DNA of 64,000 nucleotides from Oscheius dolichura (lineage: Eukaryota; Nematoda; Chromadorea; Rhabditida; Rhabditidae), in NCBI GenBank assembly GCA_932521035.1, contig OW051496.1, forward strand, positions 1,922,001-1,986,000. Direction: 5' to 3'. A program made the translations under genes and the position numbers. Of this stretch, positions 11,010-22,012 are shown piece after piece (within the stretch, counting starts at the first letter, position 1; the number at the start of each line of letters is the position of its first letter). Under the pieces are notes generated by a model. The model searched no databases, was not told the origin of the DNA, and saw only the letters and a list, made by a program, of their open reading frames with translations.

Positions 11010-13173
11010 CTACTTATTTGTGGGTTTCTTGCAAGCATAAAGTCCGGTAAGATAACCCTCGCAAGGTCGGTCATTCCAGGTTGAGTCGGGACCGTGAGCG
11101 GGAGAATTAGCCAACAGCTGACAAATTGTTTTTGTATAGTTCAATGTATCGTGTTCAACTGCTCACCTCTACGCAGAACTCGTTTTCCCCAGCGTTATTC
11201 GGCTCTCCCGCACACCACTTTGTGTAGTCCAGCTGCAAAATTAGGCTATTTATGTAATCCACAGTTCCAAACCGGTGTTCCATCATAATTTTCGAAGTTG
11301 GTCGTATTTGGACCGTTTCTAAAGACTCCTATCCAAACAGGTGATACCACAGGGGCCGATTTAGCGTAATCTGAAAGGAAGAACGTTTGCCCGATCCATA
11401 CAATCTCACGGATCGGGCCCGCGTTCCGTAATGGCCGAATCCCCACCCGCAACCGGAATATCTAGGTTATTTCTGCATCATTTTCGAAAAACTAAAAACG
11501 CAGTTAGTGCTCAGCTCCGGGGCTATCGGCCCACTAAAAATCAGCTCAATCGGATGTCAAGGGAATTCTCTACAACCGCAAATGTGCAGGAAATGCTGAA
11601 TTTTTCAACGTTTCAGTTTCCTTTGAATTCCTTTGACATTGGTTTCAGCTGATTTTTGGTGAGGTGATAGCCCTGGACCTTTGCTCCATAACTGTTTTTA
11701 GTTTTTCGAAAATGATGCAGAAATAACCGAGATACTCCGGTTGCCGGCTGAAGCGGGCTGGGATTAGATCGTTACGGAATACGGGTCGAGCCCCAAAATA
11801 TGCCATGTATGGCCCGATATTAATCTCTACTTACCAAGAATGAAAGTATTTTCAGCTTCGCTATGAACAGAAGCCAAAGTCGACCCCATATCCCTGCATG
11901 CCCTTTGAGCATCCATAAACTTTACTTGTTTTCCAGTTCCCAAGAAATAACAAGACTTTGTAGCGTCGTTATATTTCCATCCTTCATCACAAGTGGCTAA
12001 AACAGAGAGAATGATCACAGTTTCAAACTAATCCTAACTTGTTGGCGGTTTTGGTGTTGTCGTTGGACAAGGCGCTGCTACAGTAGGACAGACTTTCTCT
12101 GTAGGAACTGGGCATGCTGGAGGAGGCGGGGGGCAAGTGGGTGAAGCAGGACAGGCAGCTGCTGTAGGGCAAGCCGGGCAGGTTGGCTGTGGGGCAGGGG
12201 GCGGACAAGTAGGACTTGGAGGGCAGATCTTCTCGTCGGGAATTGGGCAGGCCGGGCAGGTGGGCGGCGGAATGGTCGGCTTCGGTGTTCGGTGGCGATG
12301 AGGACGGGTGGTGCCTTTGCCGCCGTTACAGGGTTTGAAATTCTTTAAAGCATCCAAAATCTGTTGCTGCAACGAGTCCTCAGAGGTGTCCCCGGCTGTT
12401 GGCGCCTTCGTAGAGCATTTGCTCAGGTCGGTAGCGGCGCAGAGACCTTTATCCGCGTGCCAGCTTGTTCCTAAAGTGTGGTACTCCTTCTAGGCCTAAC
12501 AAGGGAAGATCATCAACTGGGAGTAGCCGATTTGGTCAATATATTGCCAGGATCTAGACAAAACAAATTAGTAGCCGGCCATTTAGTGGAGCTGGACCGA
12601 AAGGTGTCAGTATGGCGTTGTTACTCATCTTCGCGCCCTCATAACTTTTGATCCCTACTTCTAAGAACTCCGAACTTTTTTCCTACTTATAAAGGACGTC
12701 AAGCTAAACTAACAGAGAGCAAGAATGCTCCAAGTACTACCGGAAAATTTGGCTCAGGAAAGGAAAAAAATTTGGGTCTCTAGGAAGTAGGGTTCAAACG
12801 ATATGAAGGCGCACCATATACCTTTCGGACCTTCCAGCTCCTCTAAATTACCGTTCGGGTTACTAATTTTTTTGTTGTCTACATCACTGACATATGCCTA
12901 CATTCAGCCAAAACGGCTCCTCCCAGTTGAGGGTATTCTCTGGTAAGAAGTACGCCAGTTACCTTGAGGGCAGTCAAAATCCATTCGGTTTCCTTTGGAG
13001 CAGCTGATGAATTTCAGGCAATCGCTGGGATTCGCATAGAAGCCGTCAGCCCCACAGGTGAAGGCTACAATTTTGACTGATTCGGAGGTATTTTTATTCT
13101 TACCAGAGGCGGCTCTTTCCAACTGGAGGAATGTGAGAAGAAGGGCCAAGTTGAGGCCGACAACGGCGACCAT
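11010..13173 (-). CDS. Secreted chitin-binding (CBM14) plus C-type lectin protein
   Basis: Six exons (13173-12963, 12470-12039, 11996-11835, 11370-11273, 11232-11167, 11117-11010) give a 358-residue protein in one frame. Residues 1-23 (MVAVVGLNLALLLTFLQLER) form a signal peptide. Next comes a peritrophin-A chitin-binding domain (FTCGADGFYANPSDCLKFIS, then DCPQGTSWHADKGLCAATD) with the expected cysteines. It is followed by a Pro/Cys/Thr linker of CPACP and CPPPP repeats. The C-terminal lectin domain has WIG, EPNN and WNDRPC. The EPN and WND motifs indicate calcium-dependent, mannose-type sugar binding. Two introns of about 460-490 bp each contain a palindromic element; the rest are 40-50 bp. 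AATAAA lies downstream at about 10989. It probably acts outside the cell, in gut, cuticle or immunity. I do not know a specific orthologue. Confidence 0.88.
11385..11820. mobile_element. Inverted-repeat element in a lectin-gene intron
   Basis: CGGTTATTTCTGCATCATTT-type arms with TTCGAAAAACTAAAAAC at 11465-11500 are mirrored at 11695-11735. Flanking TCGGGCC and CGTTCCGTAA motifs are mirrored at the outer ends. Confidence 0.65.
12540..12900. mobile_element. Inverted-repeat element in a lectin-gene intron
   Basis: Left-arm motifs (AAATTAGTAGCC, GGAGCTGGACCGAAAGG) at 12567-12605 are mirrored near 12820-12870 (CCTTTCGGACCTTCCAGCTC, GGTTACTAATTT). The arms are diverged. Confidence 0.55.
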
Positions 13174-13840
13174 TGTTCCTGAAAAGAGTCAATTATTTCG
13201 GAGGAGAGAAGCCAGAAGAGAAAAAGAACTGGTAGACAATTAATTTTGGGGTCGGGCTCGAGGTATAAGTATTCCCCCGACATCCGCTGTTAAAATATTG
13301 AAAACCGAAGGAAAAGAACACAAGTTACTTGATATTAGCTCATCTGCTTGTTTGACTGGAACGGGAAATGAAAAGGCAGAAGGGCATGTCCGCAGCAGAG
13401 AGAGAAGCTGTGCAAAGAGACGCCTGAAAATTTGGTTGAAACTTCGCCTGCTATGTATTCTGCAAGACTGGAAAATTTCCATCACACGATAAGAATAATT
13501 TGCATCAACCCATGGAAGAGATTGTCCGAAAAAGTTCGCTTGATGCTACCAGTATTTCTTTTAATCGAGCTTATTCAAAAGACAGCCGCGCATTCAATGG
13601 CCGGCCGTTTGCAGGGATCTCTACAGCTTCACTCTACACGGCCAATCTTTAGCCTCCTCCTCCGATGCAGGTACGCACTTTCCTTTTTTCAGATTATTTT
13701 CCTTTCAGGCTAGCAGCTATACTGATAGAAACAAACGCGTGTTCGTCTGAATTGCGCTAAACAAAAAATTTCAACGCGACTCAAATCCACACGTTCTAGA
13801 AATTCTGGAAAACGGGTGTAAAACGAGTAATATTCATTGC
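13174..13840. other. Intergenic spacer between the lectin gene and a kelch pseudogene
   Basis: A TATA-like GTATAAGTAT lies at 13262-13271, upstream of the lectin gene in the minus sense. Small open frames on both strands lack splice context or domains. Nothing else was recognised. Confidence 0.4.
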
Positions 13841-15284
13841 TTATTGCGGTTTATAAAGACAAAGACGGACAGCCAAGTGTTGGGGAATAACCACAGAGGA
13901 CATATTTAACCACGCATAAGGAAGGAATGACCCATCCCACCAACATTCTCCATCGAATATTTCAACTCGACTCAAGTGTCGCAAATTTACTCCTTGATAT
14001 CCGCCATTTGCATAGATTTCATTGTCAAGGACTATTCCAGCGAAATAAGAGGAAGGATATTTCATAGGTGGCAGCGGTTTCCATTCAGTATTTGATTGCA
14101 GAGGATCTAGCTCCCAAACTGTGTTATATGTTCCTTTACCGGTTCCTCCGATTAAAATGAGCTTATTTCTATAAGAGACGAGAGAATGGCCGCCAATAGA
14201 TGTCGGCATATTGGTAAAATCAACCCAACAACCATCTTCCGGATCAAAACATTCCATTGTTTTTATAATGGTCGTCTCAGCAATCCATCCTCCAGAAATA
14301 ATTATTTTATCATTCCATAATGCTGTAGCAGCAAAAGATCTAGGAAATTCCATTTCTCTAAATGTTTCTGATAATTCTCAGTTACACACAGGGTTGCAAA
14401 GAAGCGAATTTTGGTACCAACCAAAAAAACAAAAAAGGGACAAGCAATACTTACGTCGTCCATGTCCATTTATTCTCCATCGGATCATATCGTTCCACAC
14501 TTTTTAGAAATTCATCCTTTTCATTCTCTCCTCCAAATACCCAAATGTATTCATTCCATTCCAAACAACTATTTGTAATCCCTCTTCGTCCCTCATTCAT
14601 ATCAGCCAGTCGTATCCATTCCATATTTTTATTCAATTATAGTAGCCACCCAATAGATAGATTTCTCCGTTGAGATAGACTGCTCCACTACCAAAATCAT
14701 CGTAGGGTAGTTTCAATTGTAGTTCAATCCATTTTGATCTGTTAGCGCTCAATACAGCCATAGCAGTACCTTCTGCCCCATTATTTTTCAATCCTCCCAT
14801 CAACAAAATCTAAAATTTCATGTACTCAAATCTGGAATAACTAACTGTTTCTCCTTTCGTCTGTGTCAAGATACTGTTCAATCTCCATTCTACAGAATTG
14901 AACCGTTCTGCCTGCTTGACTACAGTGTCATGTACACGATCGACTGAAAAGACTTGTACGATTATTAAAACATCCTCCTTACCTTTTACAGAAATTGCAT
15001 CCATATTCTGTTGTACGGTATGGGCCGACTCGACAATCTGCTTCTGTAAAAGTCCAAGAGCTGCCCATACTGAAAAATGAAATATTCAACTTTTTTTCAG
15101 GTTTACTCACTTTCATTGAGAGTGTTGTCCGGTACAGTAGGTTTTGCTGGAAAATTGGATGGTATTTGGGGAGTTACTAACCTTCCTTCTTCTCCAGTTC
15201 AAGAATTCTCAACTTTTCCACCAACTCTTCGTTCTCCTTCTTCAATTTGTCTATTTCGCCCTGCTTTTCATCATCATCACCCAT
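13841..15284 (-). pseudogene. Kelch-propeller gene disrupted by a 19-bp deletion
   Basis: The start at 15284 (MGDDDEKQGEIDKLKKENEE) lies near a TTTCAG acceptor. Coiled-coil exons follow (about 15070-14990 and 14945-14850, DRVHDTVVKQAERFNSVEWR). The kelch exon opens ILLMGG near 14812 and runs through IYLLGGYYN. It then loses 19 bp, relative to paralogues reading YYNPKALYKLDKN, and hits TGA at once (about 14640). Short TATAA repeats flank the lost piece. Downstream sequence (NMEWIRLADMNEGRRGITNS) continues in another frame. The usual MP codons before the donor are changed to TT. The last exon, about 14355-13841, is intact (IIISGG, LILIGG, IYANGG, ending CLYKPQ). Probably a recent loss of function unless an alternative product is used. 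Confidence 0.75.
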
Positions 15285-15590
15285 TTTTCAAGCTGAAATG
15301 AAAAAGAAAAGTAAAAGAAGAAATTGAATAAGGAAAAGGATCTGATCAAATCTCGATCGCCGAAAGATTTTTTCCAATTCCCGCCACAAGAGACGCAAAA
15401 CTACGAGACGCAACTACTCGCGGCTTTCTTGATCGCTCGCTTTCAATGCCTTTATTTCAATGTTATCTATTTCTGTTGATAACATATACTCAGAGATAAA
15501 TATAAGAAATATCGTTCTGGTGGAAGCCGCTTCCATCCCAAAACGAATTCCCAAAGATAAAACGATGACAAAATGGATAATATTCATTGT
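15285..15590 (-). promoter_or_regulatory. Upstream region shared by two kelch genes
   Basis: GATCGCCGAAAGATTTTTTC, CAATTCCCGCC, AAGAGACGCA and GAGACGCAACTACTCG (15355-15420) match the flank at 8320-8390 of the kelch gene at 4416-8247. The module is absent from the DPVM-type genes. Confidence 0.5.
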
Positions 15591-15593
15591 TTA

Positions 15594-18500
15594 TCACGGG
15601 TTGTAATTATAAAGACGATCAGTCAACTGTTTGGGAATAATCACCGCGGACATATAACTCCATGTATAAGGAAGAGATGGCCCATCCCGCCAACTTTTTC
15701 CATCGAATATTTCAACTCGACTCAAGTATGGCAATATTCCTCCTTGATATCCACCAATTGCATAGATTTCATTGTCAAGGACTATTCCAGCGAAGTTACG
15801 GGAAGGATATTTCATTGATTCCAGTGATTTCCCTTTCGATTTCAGTGGCCACCGCCAGCTCAGCTTTTTGAAACCCGAGCGTCTAGTGTGATTTGATTGA
15901 AGGAACAACGACCGCAGTGTTTTGTCTCGAGACGGTTCAACTTCCCATACAGTGTTCTGTACGGCATTTCCATTACGCCCTCCCATGACGATTAGCTTAT
16001 TTTTACAAGAGATGAGAGAATGACCACCAAGAGGTTGTGGCATATCAAATAGATTAATCGAACAGTTGTCGTTTGGATTAAAACATTCCATTGTGTTTGT
16101 AACGGTCGTCTCAGCACTCCATCCTCCAGAAATAATTATTTTATCATTCCATAATGTGGCAGCCGCAGCAGCGCGGTCAGAGTTCATGTGTCTGCAACAT
16201 TTTTAAATTGAACGAGAGGCTCTCAGGTAGAGAAGTTGTTCCATGGAAATACAGTGGTCACATGCCCCTTTCAATCAGAATTTCTCGCATGCAAATGATT
16301 AAAATATTCAAATTCATAGGCCATTTGAAAGATCTCAATCTCACGAACCCATCTGCGTGAGTGAAAAACAGATAACTAGTGGATAACAAAAGTTATCCGG
16401 TCATTTTCATTTCATTCGGAGTCTTCATGAAATTCACTGAAAGTACTAAAATAAACGGCTGTACCTTATTTTTCATATAGACAGTTCGGTTTGGAAGATC
16501 AACACTATGCGAATGACATATAAATTTGGGTATTCTAATCATTTACACGCCAGAAATCCTGATTGAAATAGCCATTGGACCATTATATTACATGAGAGCC
16601 AAACAAGATATCCCTTGTTTTAAAAATTAGGCAAAGAAGGCCAGAAGTAGTGGCTACCACTTATCGGGAGCAAAGAATATGACAGAAATTGTTATACTTA
16701 CGGCATCTGTGTCCATTTATTCTCTTTCGGATCATATCGTTCCACACTTTTTAGAAATTCATCCTTTTCATTCCGTCCTCCAAATACCCAAATGTGTCCA
16801 TTCCATTCCAAACAACTATTTGTAATCCCTGCGCGTTCCTCATTCATATCAGCCAGTCGTATCCATTTCATATTTTTGTCCAATTTATACAAAACTTTAG
16901 GATTATAGTAACCACCGAATAGATAGATTTCTCCATTGAGATAGACTGCTCCACTACAATAAGTCTCATAAGGTAGCTGCAGTTGTAGCTCAATCCATTT
17001 TGATCGGCCAGCGCTCAAGACTGCCATTGAGGAACATTTTTTTCCACCTCGCAACCCTCCCATGATCAAAATCTGAAACCATTGACCCTCAACAATGGAA
17101 TAACTCACCGTTTCTCCATTTATTTGTCTTGAAATGATCTCCACTTTCCCTTCTATCGAAGCGAAGCGATCTGCCTGCTTGCTTACGGTAGTTTCCATCC
17201 GATCAACTGGAACAAAACAAAATGAAAAAGCCAATATAAAAAAAAACTGACCTTTTTGGGAAATTTCTTCCAACTTCAGTCTGAACATACGGTTCTGCTT
17301 GTCCTGTTCCTTCATATCCTTTACAATATTCTGGGTTTGTTTTTTTAAGTTGTTCACACTGGTGCCCAATGTTCCTTGAACATTCCCGAGTCCGGCGCAC
17401 TTCTTGTGTAAATTATTGGTCTCTCCAAGGTTCTGCTCTTTCAAATTAGCGAGCAACTCGGCTACATCAGCAATTTGCATTTTCAACTCATTTACAGTCG
17501 CTGAAAAAGAACCACGTATTTTAAAGGGACTGTCAGGGACCAAGAGGTAGTGACCATTTCACCCTGAACAACCGAGTCCCAAGCGACTAAATCCATATGG
17601 GGCCTATTCTCTATCCAACTTTTCGCTTCGGGGTCATTTGTGCGTATTTTACGACTCATCTAGCGTTTTCCGCCTTTTCTCTCTCAAAAAGGTAGCAAAC
17701 TAACTCAGTATAGGCTTAAAAAATTCGCCGTTTTCTCCTGATCACGGTGATATGTTTATTTTTGCATATGGGCGTCGGAATCACGGGAAAATTGCATTTC
17801 TATCCCAAAGTCATAAATGCGTTCCATTTCTGTGATCATGATCGTTACGGGACCCCATAAAAGACCTGCAACGATCATGATCACTTTTTGTTTTTTCGAC
17901 CAGATTTTGATCGTAAATGTGTATTTTTCTCGTGATACAGGAGTCCATATGCAAAAATAAATATACCATCGGGATCAGGAGAAAAAGGCGAATGTTTTAA
18001 GCCCAAGTTGTTTTAGGTTCCTGACAGTTCCTTTAAAGGGACTGTCAAAGACTCTCCAGATTAACGGATGAAAATTTAAAGGAACCCTCAGGGACCTGCC
18101 GCCGAGGGCGCTCGTAAGCGTCGGCGCGCATTTGAATTTTGAACGGGTCTACTGTTTTAGCTCGCTTTTTCATTTTCAAGGGCTAATTTAATGATGTTTT
18201 TTATAAACAAGTGAAAGCACGGTAATAAATTACTAGAAAAATGTGTAAAAATAAGAAGAAATAGATTAAAACGGAAGGCGCGTTCAAAATTCAAATGCGC
18301 GCCGACGCTTACGAGCGCACTCGGCGGCAGGTCCCTGAGGGTTCCTTTAAAGGTCGCTAATCTTACAGACCTTTAAAAATTCTTATAAAGGAGGTGTTTT
18401 AACTCGGCGTTGACGGACTAGAGGGATGGTCTGAGCAGCATCTCGTAGAGCAAAAAGAAGGCGCCAAGTCACAGCAGAGCCGAAATTCACCTCACCAATA

Positions 18501-19015
18501 TGATTTTGGTCGAATCGGAATAATTTGGCCAGAAATAGGTCCGCGACTGTCTCAGGAACAGGAACAGGGACCTTGGCGGGTTACTGTAGCCGAGGAAAAG
18601 GGGGTTGCGAAATCGGCCGTTTTGGAAAAAAGGAAAACAATGCCAGAATCAGCGTAAAAAAACTGAATCGAATGAGCTAGGTTTCAGCCAATTTCCCCTT
18701 TCAGTGAAAAGATAAAACAAAATGAGCGAGCGCAGCCGCTGCGGGACCACTGCGTTCAAACAGGGAGGCCCTGACTGTTCCTATAAAACTTCAATTTCTC
18801 ACCTTCATCCAGTTTATTGTTGGAAATAGCAGGATTCGCTGGAAATCTTTTTTATTTTATCACATATAAAATTCCTTACCTTCTCTGCCCAGATCAACTC
18901 TCCTCAATCTCTCTTCCAATTCTTCTTTCTCCTTATTCAATCTATCGATTTCATCCTGTTTTTCCATTGCAATTGCCTGGGCCTCGTACATTTTCATAAC
19001 TGGATCGTCGCTCAT
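15594..19015 (-). CDS. Coiled-coil kelch-propeller gene with MITE-filled intron and an extra loop
   Basis: Exon 1 starts at 19015 (MSDDPVMKMYEAQAIAMEKQ), 6-9 bases after a TTTCAG-type acceptor. Exon 2 is at about 18833-18797 (PAISNNKLDE). A 1.3-kb intron of nested MITEs follows. The coiled-coil exons run about 17503-17250 and 17208-17110 (DRMETTVSKQADRFASIEGK). The kelch exon, about 17072-16702, has ILIMGG, IYLFGG, IWVFGG and WTQMP. The last exon, about 16189-15594, has IIISGG, LIVMGG, IYAIGG and ends LTDRLYNYNP. Relative to paralogues, the last exon carries about 20-25 extra residues between blades 5 and 6 (WEVEPSRDKTLRSLFLQSNH and on), possibly a surface loop. All frames are open. Function unknown beyond likely protein binding. 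Confidence 0.8.
17521..18036. mobile_element. piggyBac-like MITE flanked by TTAA
   Basis: TTAA at 17521-17524, then AGGGACTGTCAGGGACC. The right end is GGTTCCTGACAGTTCCT, then TTAA at 18033-18036. The interior carries a TTTTTGCATATGG motif at 17761 and its inverse at 17949. It is in the intron of the kelch gene at 15594-19015. A further left end (AGGGACTGTCAAAGACTC) starts directly at 18037. Confidence 0.7.
18076..18350. mobile_element. piggyBac-like palindromic MITE flanked by TTAA
   Basis: TTAA at 18076-18079 and 18347-18350. The ends AAGGAACCCTCAGGGACCTG and their inverse extend into about 70-bp arms containing CGCTCGTAAGCGTCGGCGCG. No coding content. Same intron as the previous element. 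Between 18351 and 18790 the intron has only a further partial end (CCCTGACTGTTCCTATAAA). Confidence 0.75.
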
Positions 19016-19199
19016 TTCTGCTGCTGAAAAAATGAAAATGGACTGGAAAGAAGAAATGGAGGGGAGCATGGTAATGCTATTGAAATGAATAAAGGCGGAT
19101 TCATCTCGTCTCAGGCTGGAGAGGAAGTCATAAAAAGGTTGAATCATATTTGTTTAGTCGATCTCTATTGGCAGATCGCCTCTTCTGCCCTCTTTCTAA

Positions 19200-19635
19200 T
19201 AGTCTTCCCCTATTTTATTGCCCGTCGTTAAACCGTCAATCCTTTTTAAAGTAAACTTCAAATACACAAGTCTTTCTCACTCACTCACTCACTTTCTATC
19301 TAAACAAACCAGTCGCAGATTTTGAGGGGGTCACTGAAACTTTTAATCTAACAAAATAATTGAATTTTAGCCCCACAACCTCCCACGCCTTCAAAAACAA
19401 TTCCATAATCATGATAGAAAAAGAAACCCTTGCTTTCTTTCATATGTTCTCTTCGTTGTCAATTGCGGGTTCGAACCCCGGGCATGCAAAAACTCTTTTG
19501 CTTTGTAGGTACATCACCTAGAGTGGTTCCGGGTGTACAACATCGTGAAAAAAAAATAATTAGATGCAATTTCAATTAGAAAAAAAGTTGTTTCTGCCGT
19601 TTCGCTTTTTTTTTCTTCAGGGTAAGGTATCTCTT
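19200..19635. repeat. Duplicated block plus tRNA-like remnant
   Basis: 19240-19450 matches 24450-24650 in the same orientation, and 23335-23445 in inverse orientation (ATAATTGAATTTTAGCCCCA, CGCCTTCAAAAACAATTCC, CATGATAGAAAAAGAAA). A tRNA 3'-like GCGGGTTCGAACCCCGGGCA with AAAACTCTTTTGCTTT follows at 19465-19505 and recurs at 53495-53535. Confidence 0.6.
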
Positions 19636-19679
19636 TTTGTATAGCGGCAAAATTATGGACATTCTAGACGAATGTCAAC

Positions 19680-19905
19680 AAAAAGTGAACAATTCGTTTG
19701 TTGGAAAAGGAGAAATCTCAACAAAAAGTGTTATTTGCGTTTACAAGGAGGGTACAAAAAGGGAACAATATTGGGAAATGGAGAGGAATCTACAAAAGGG
19801 GAACAATACCACAAATAACGGCTGTTTTTCCTTCCGGCCCCCCGCCTAGGTCCCACTTTACAGTCTTTGTTATTCAGTATCGTCAACTGTCGTGGAATTA
19901 GAGAG
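19680..19905. repeat. Repeat shared in inverse orientation with 54760-54930
   Basis: GAAATCTCAACAAAAAGTGT, TTATTTGCGTTTACAAGGAG, ATAACGGCTG and GTATCGTCAACTGTCGTGGA recur inverted next to the kelch exon at 54943. The copy here has about 40 bp extra (TTGGGAAATGGAGAGG). No gene is supported at 19640-20040. Confidence 0.6.
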
Positions 19906-20043
19906 GCATTTCCCGATAGATAAAAAATAAAGACAATACAAAGAGACTTGAATGACCTCCGAATGAATAAAATGTAAGAAAGCAAAGATGGCGTTTAGTC
20001 CCCCAGCTACTGACGAAAAGTCACGGCAAGGACAGTGGAGCTG

Positions 20044-20325
20044 GGTAATTCGGAAGGAGCTCAAAGAAGTGCGTTGAAAAACGCCGCTATCGCGCGTAGC
20101 GCGTCTTGGTTAGGTTTCTCTCTCTTCCTGCGATTTTTTTCTAAAACTGTTATCGCGCGTAGCGCGTCACCGCGCCAACTTTTCTGAATTTTTCTTTTTG
20201 TATCATGTTCAGCATCTGATTCTACATCGAATGACACCCATTACAGTAATTTTCGTGAACATCCTGAATTTTGAAAAATATTTGTATTTTTGAAACGCAC
20301 TTCTTTGAGCTCCTTCCGAATTACC
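20044..20325. mobile_element. Short TIR element with GCGCGTAGCGCG repeats
   Basis: GGTAATTCGGAAGGAGCTCA at 20044 is mirrored at 20306-20325, with arms of about 35 bp. Two internal copies of TATCGCGCGTAGCGCGTC lie near 20088 and 20152. No open frame. Confidence 0.75.
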
Positions 20326-20465
20326 AAAAATTTTCTTCAGGATATTTCAATTCTTTTCAAGCCAACACGACAAGTAGAAGAAAACCCAGCTGAACTATTC
20401 CTATGTGTTCGTTTACACAAGTAGATTTGTGGAGCTTTCACAGTAAAACGGAATTATGCCAGTCT

Positions 20466-20968
20466 TTATTGCAGTTTCAGAACAATATTAAACCTGTACT
20501 CGACCGGCTTGTACATCGCATTGACACTAGCCATTTTTCCGTTCTGTTGGCATTTCGAGTAAGTGAATTTCTGGGTCTTGTGAATGCCTAGTTGAACGCC
20601 ACTTTTTCCAATATGTAGCCTATCCAGATGGAAGAAAATTACAACCGGTACGAGACCAGTATTCGTAACTGTCAACGTTCCCGATGAAACTTGATGGTCA
20701 TCGGGAGTAAATAGAGTAGTTATCAATGTGCCGGCATCATAGACTGGAATAGAATGTTTCGCCTGTTCGATCCCTTCACGGAAGCATGAGGCATTGACAT
20801 AATCGGCCTAAACCAACACATCGGCTCTTTTTCAGAAATTATACTTACGTTTAGAGGCAAGCAACCGCTGTCGGCCGTATCAATATACCCTTTGCCTTAC
20901 AGTTCTCCCAAACGTAGAAATAAATCGCGAAGCTGAAATTCCGAATATATAAGTCTGGTTTTGGCCAT
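20466..20968 (-). CDS. Small protein of unknown function
   Basis: The model starts at 20968 (MAKTRLIYSEFQLRDLFLRL) and removes a 33-bp intron (GTAAGG...GACAG). It continues GCLPLN, then a second exon from about 20808 (ADYVNASCFREGIEQAKHSI) to stop TAA at 20466-20468. Without the first intron there is an in-frame TAA, so that intron decides the model. The C-terminal half is rich in alternating hydrophobic residues (GTLTVTNTGLVPVVIFFHLD, YRFNIVLKLQ), which suggests a beta-sandwich, with a few cysteines. No signal peptide is evident. I do not recognise the family. Confidence 0.5.
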
Positions 20969-22012
20969 TCTCGGTTAAATTTTTTCATTTAGAAGCCGTT
21001 TTTTCGCCTTTTTTCTTTGACATAACATTTTGACCCACCAGAGGCTGCAGGGAATTCCAGAGTGCGCAAAACAGCAACCGCTTGAAAGTACCGTAATCCC
21101 TGGTTAGCTTGGCACTTCAAATTGGTCAAAAATGTCCTTTTAACGACAAAAAAATAGTGTTTGAATGCAAAATAAAAGAGATAATGCAGAAATCAGCTTT
21201 TCTTTTTAGGCTTCAATTGGTCGCAATTCTTCTGCGTATTCCCAGATTGGAGATTGTGAATTGTATGAAGCAGGATAACTTACAAAGTATGAGAACTCCA
21301 GTAAGGCAGAGAGAGTCAAAGAGCCGAAATACTTCGGTCGGCACGGGCTCTCTCCAGCTGTTTTTCTCCTGTGAGGTGGACAAAAATTAGCCATCCATAA
21401 GCGGAACGCCGATGACCTGAGCAGAGATGCCAACCACGCAAACGAGCACCAGAGCAACGCATACGAACTGAAATAAAAGAAATTTTAGAGTACTAGTTCC
21501 ATCGCAAACGGGTAGCGCTTCAAGAATCAGGCGCCTCTTTGGCAAAAGGCAGGGAATAACGCCAACAGGCGGCCGGAGCAGGCAAATTTCGTGCTCTACT
21601 TGGACACTGGCTACTATTCTCTCATCTGGCCAACTTGAACTCGCACAAAAAGAGGCCCCAAATCGTAGAGTTTTTTGACGTAAAGACGCTGGCGAAGCCG
21701 TTAAATTTGTCAAAAAATGAGCAAAGAACAGCGGCTTGACTTGAAAGTAGAAAACCCCGTTAAAAAATACCTTGAAGCAGGAGTTGCTGTAGGAAATCTT
21801 GACGGAAGAACTCTAAAATTGATTTAATTTGTACTGTAAAACATTCCTCAATCTCTCCCGCTCCATTCTGGCCCATTTCTCCGATCTCGCGCCCGTTCCC
21901 CCGGCCCTCTTTGCAAAATATTTGCCAAAAAACAAAATTAGCTGAAAATCTAACAGGCAGCGCGTTAGTTGATGTTTGTTTTTTGTACAAATAGGCTGCG
22001 CAGCGCCGTTTC

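Noticed and set aside
21387-21713. Minus frame ending in a hydrophobic stretch (FVCVALVLVCVVGISAQ)
   Set aside because: Could be a tiny secreted peptide, but only the hydrophobic tail looks coding and no start or upstream exon is convincing.
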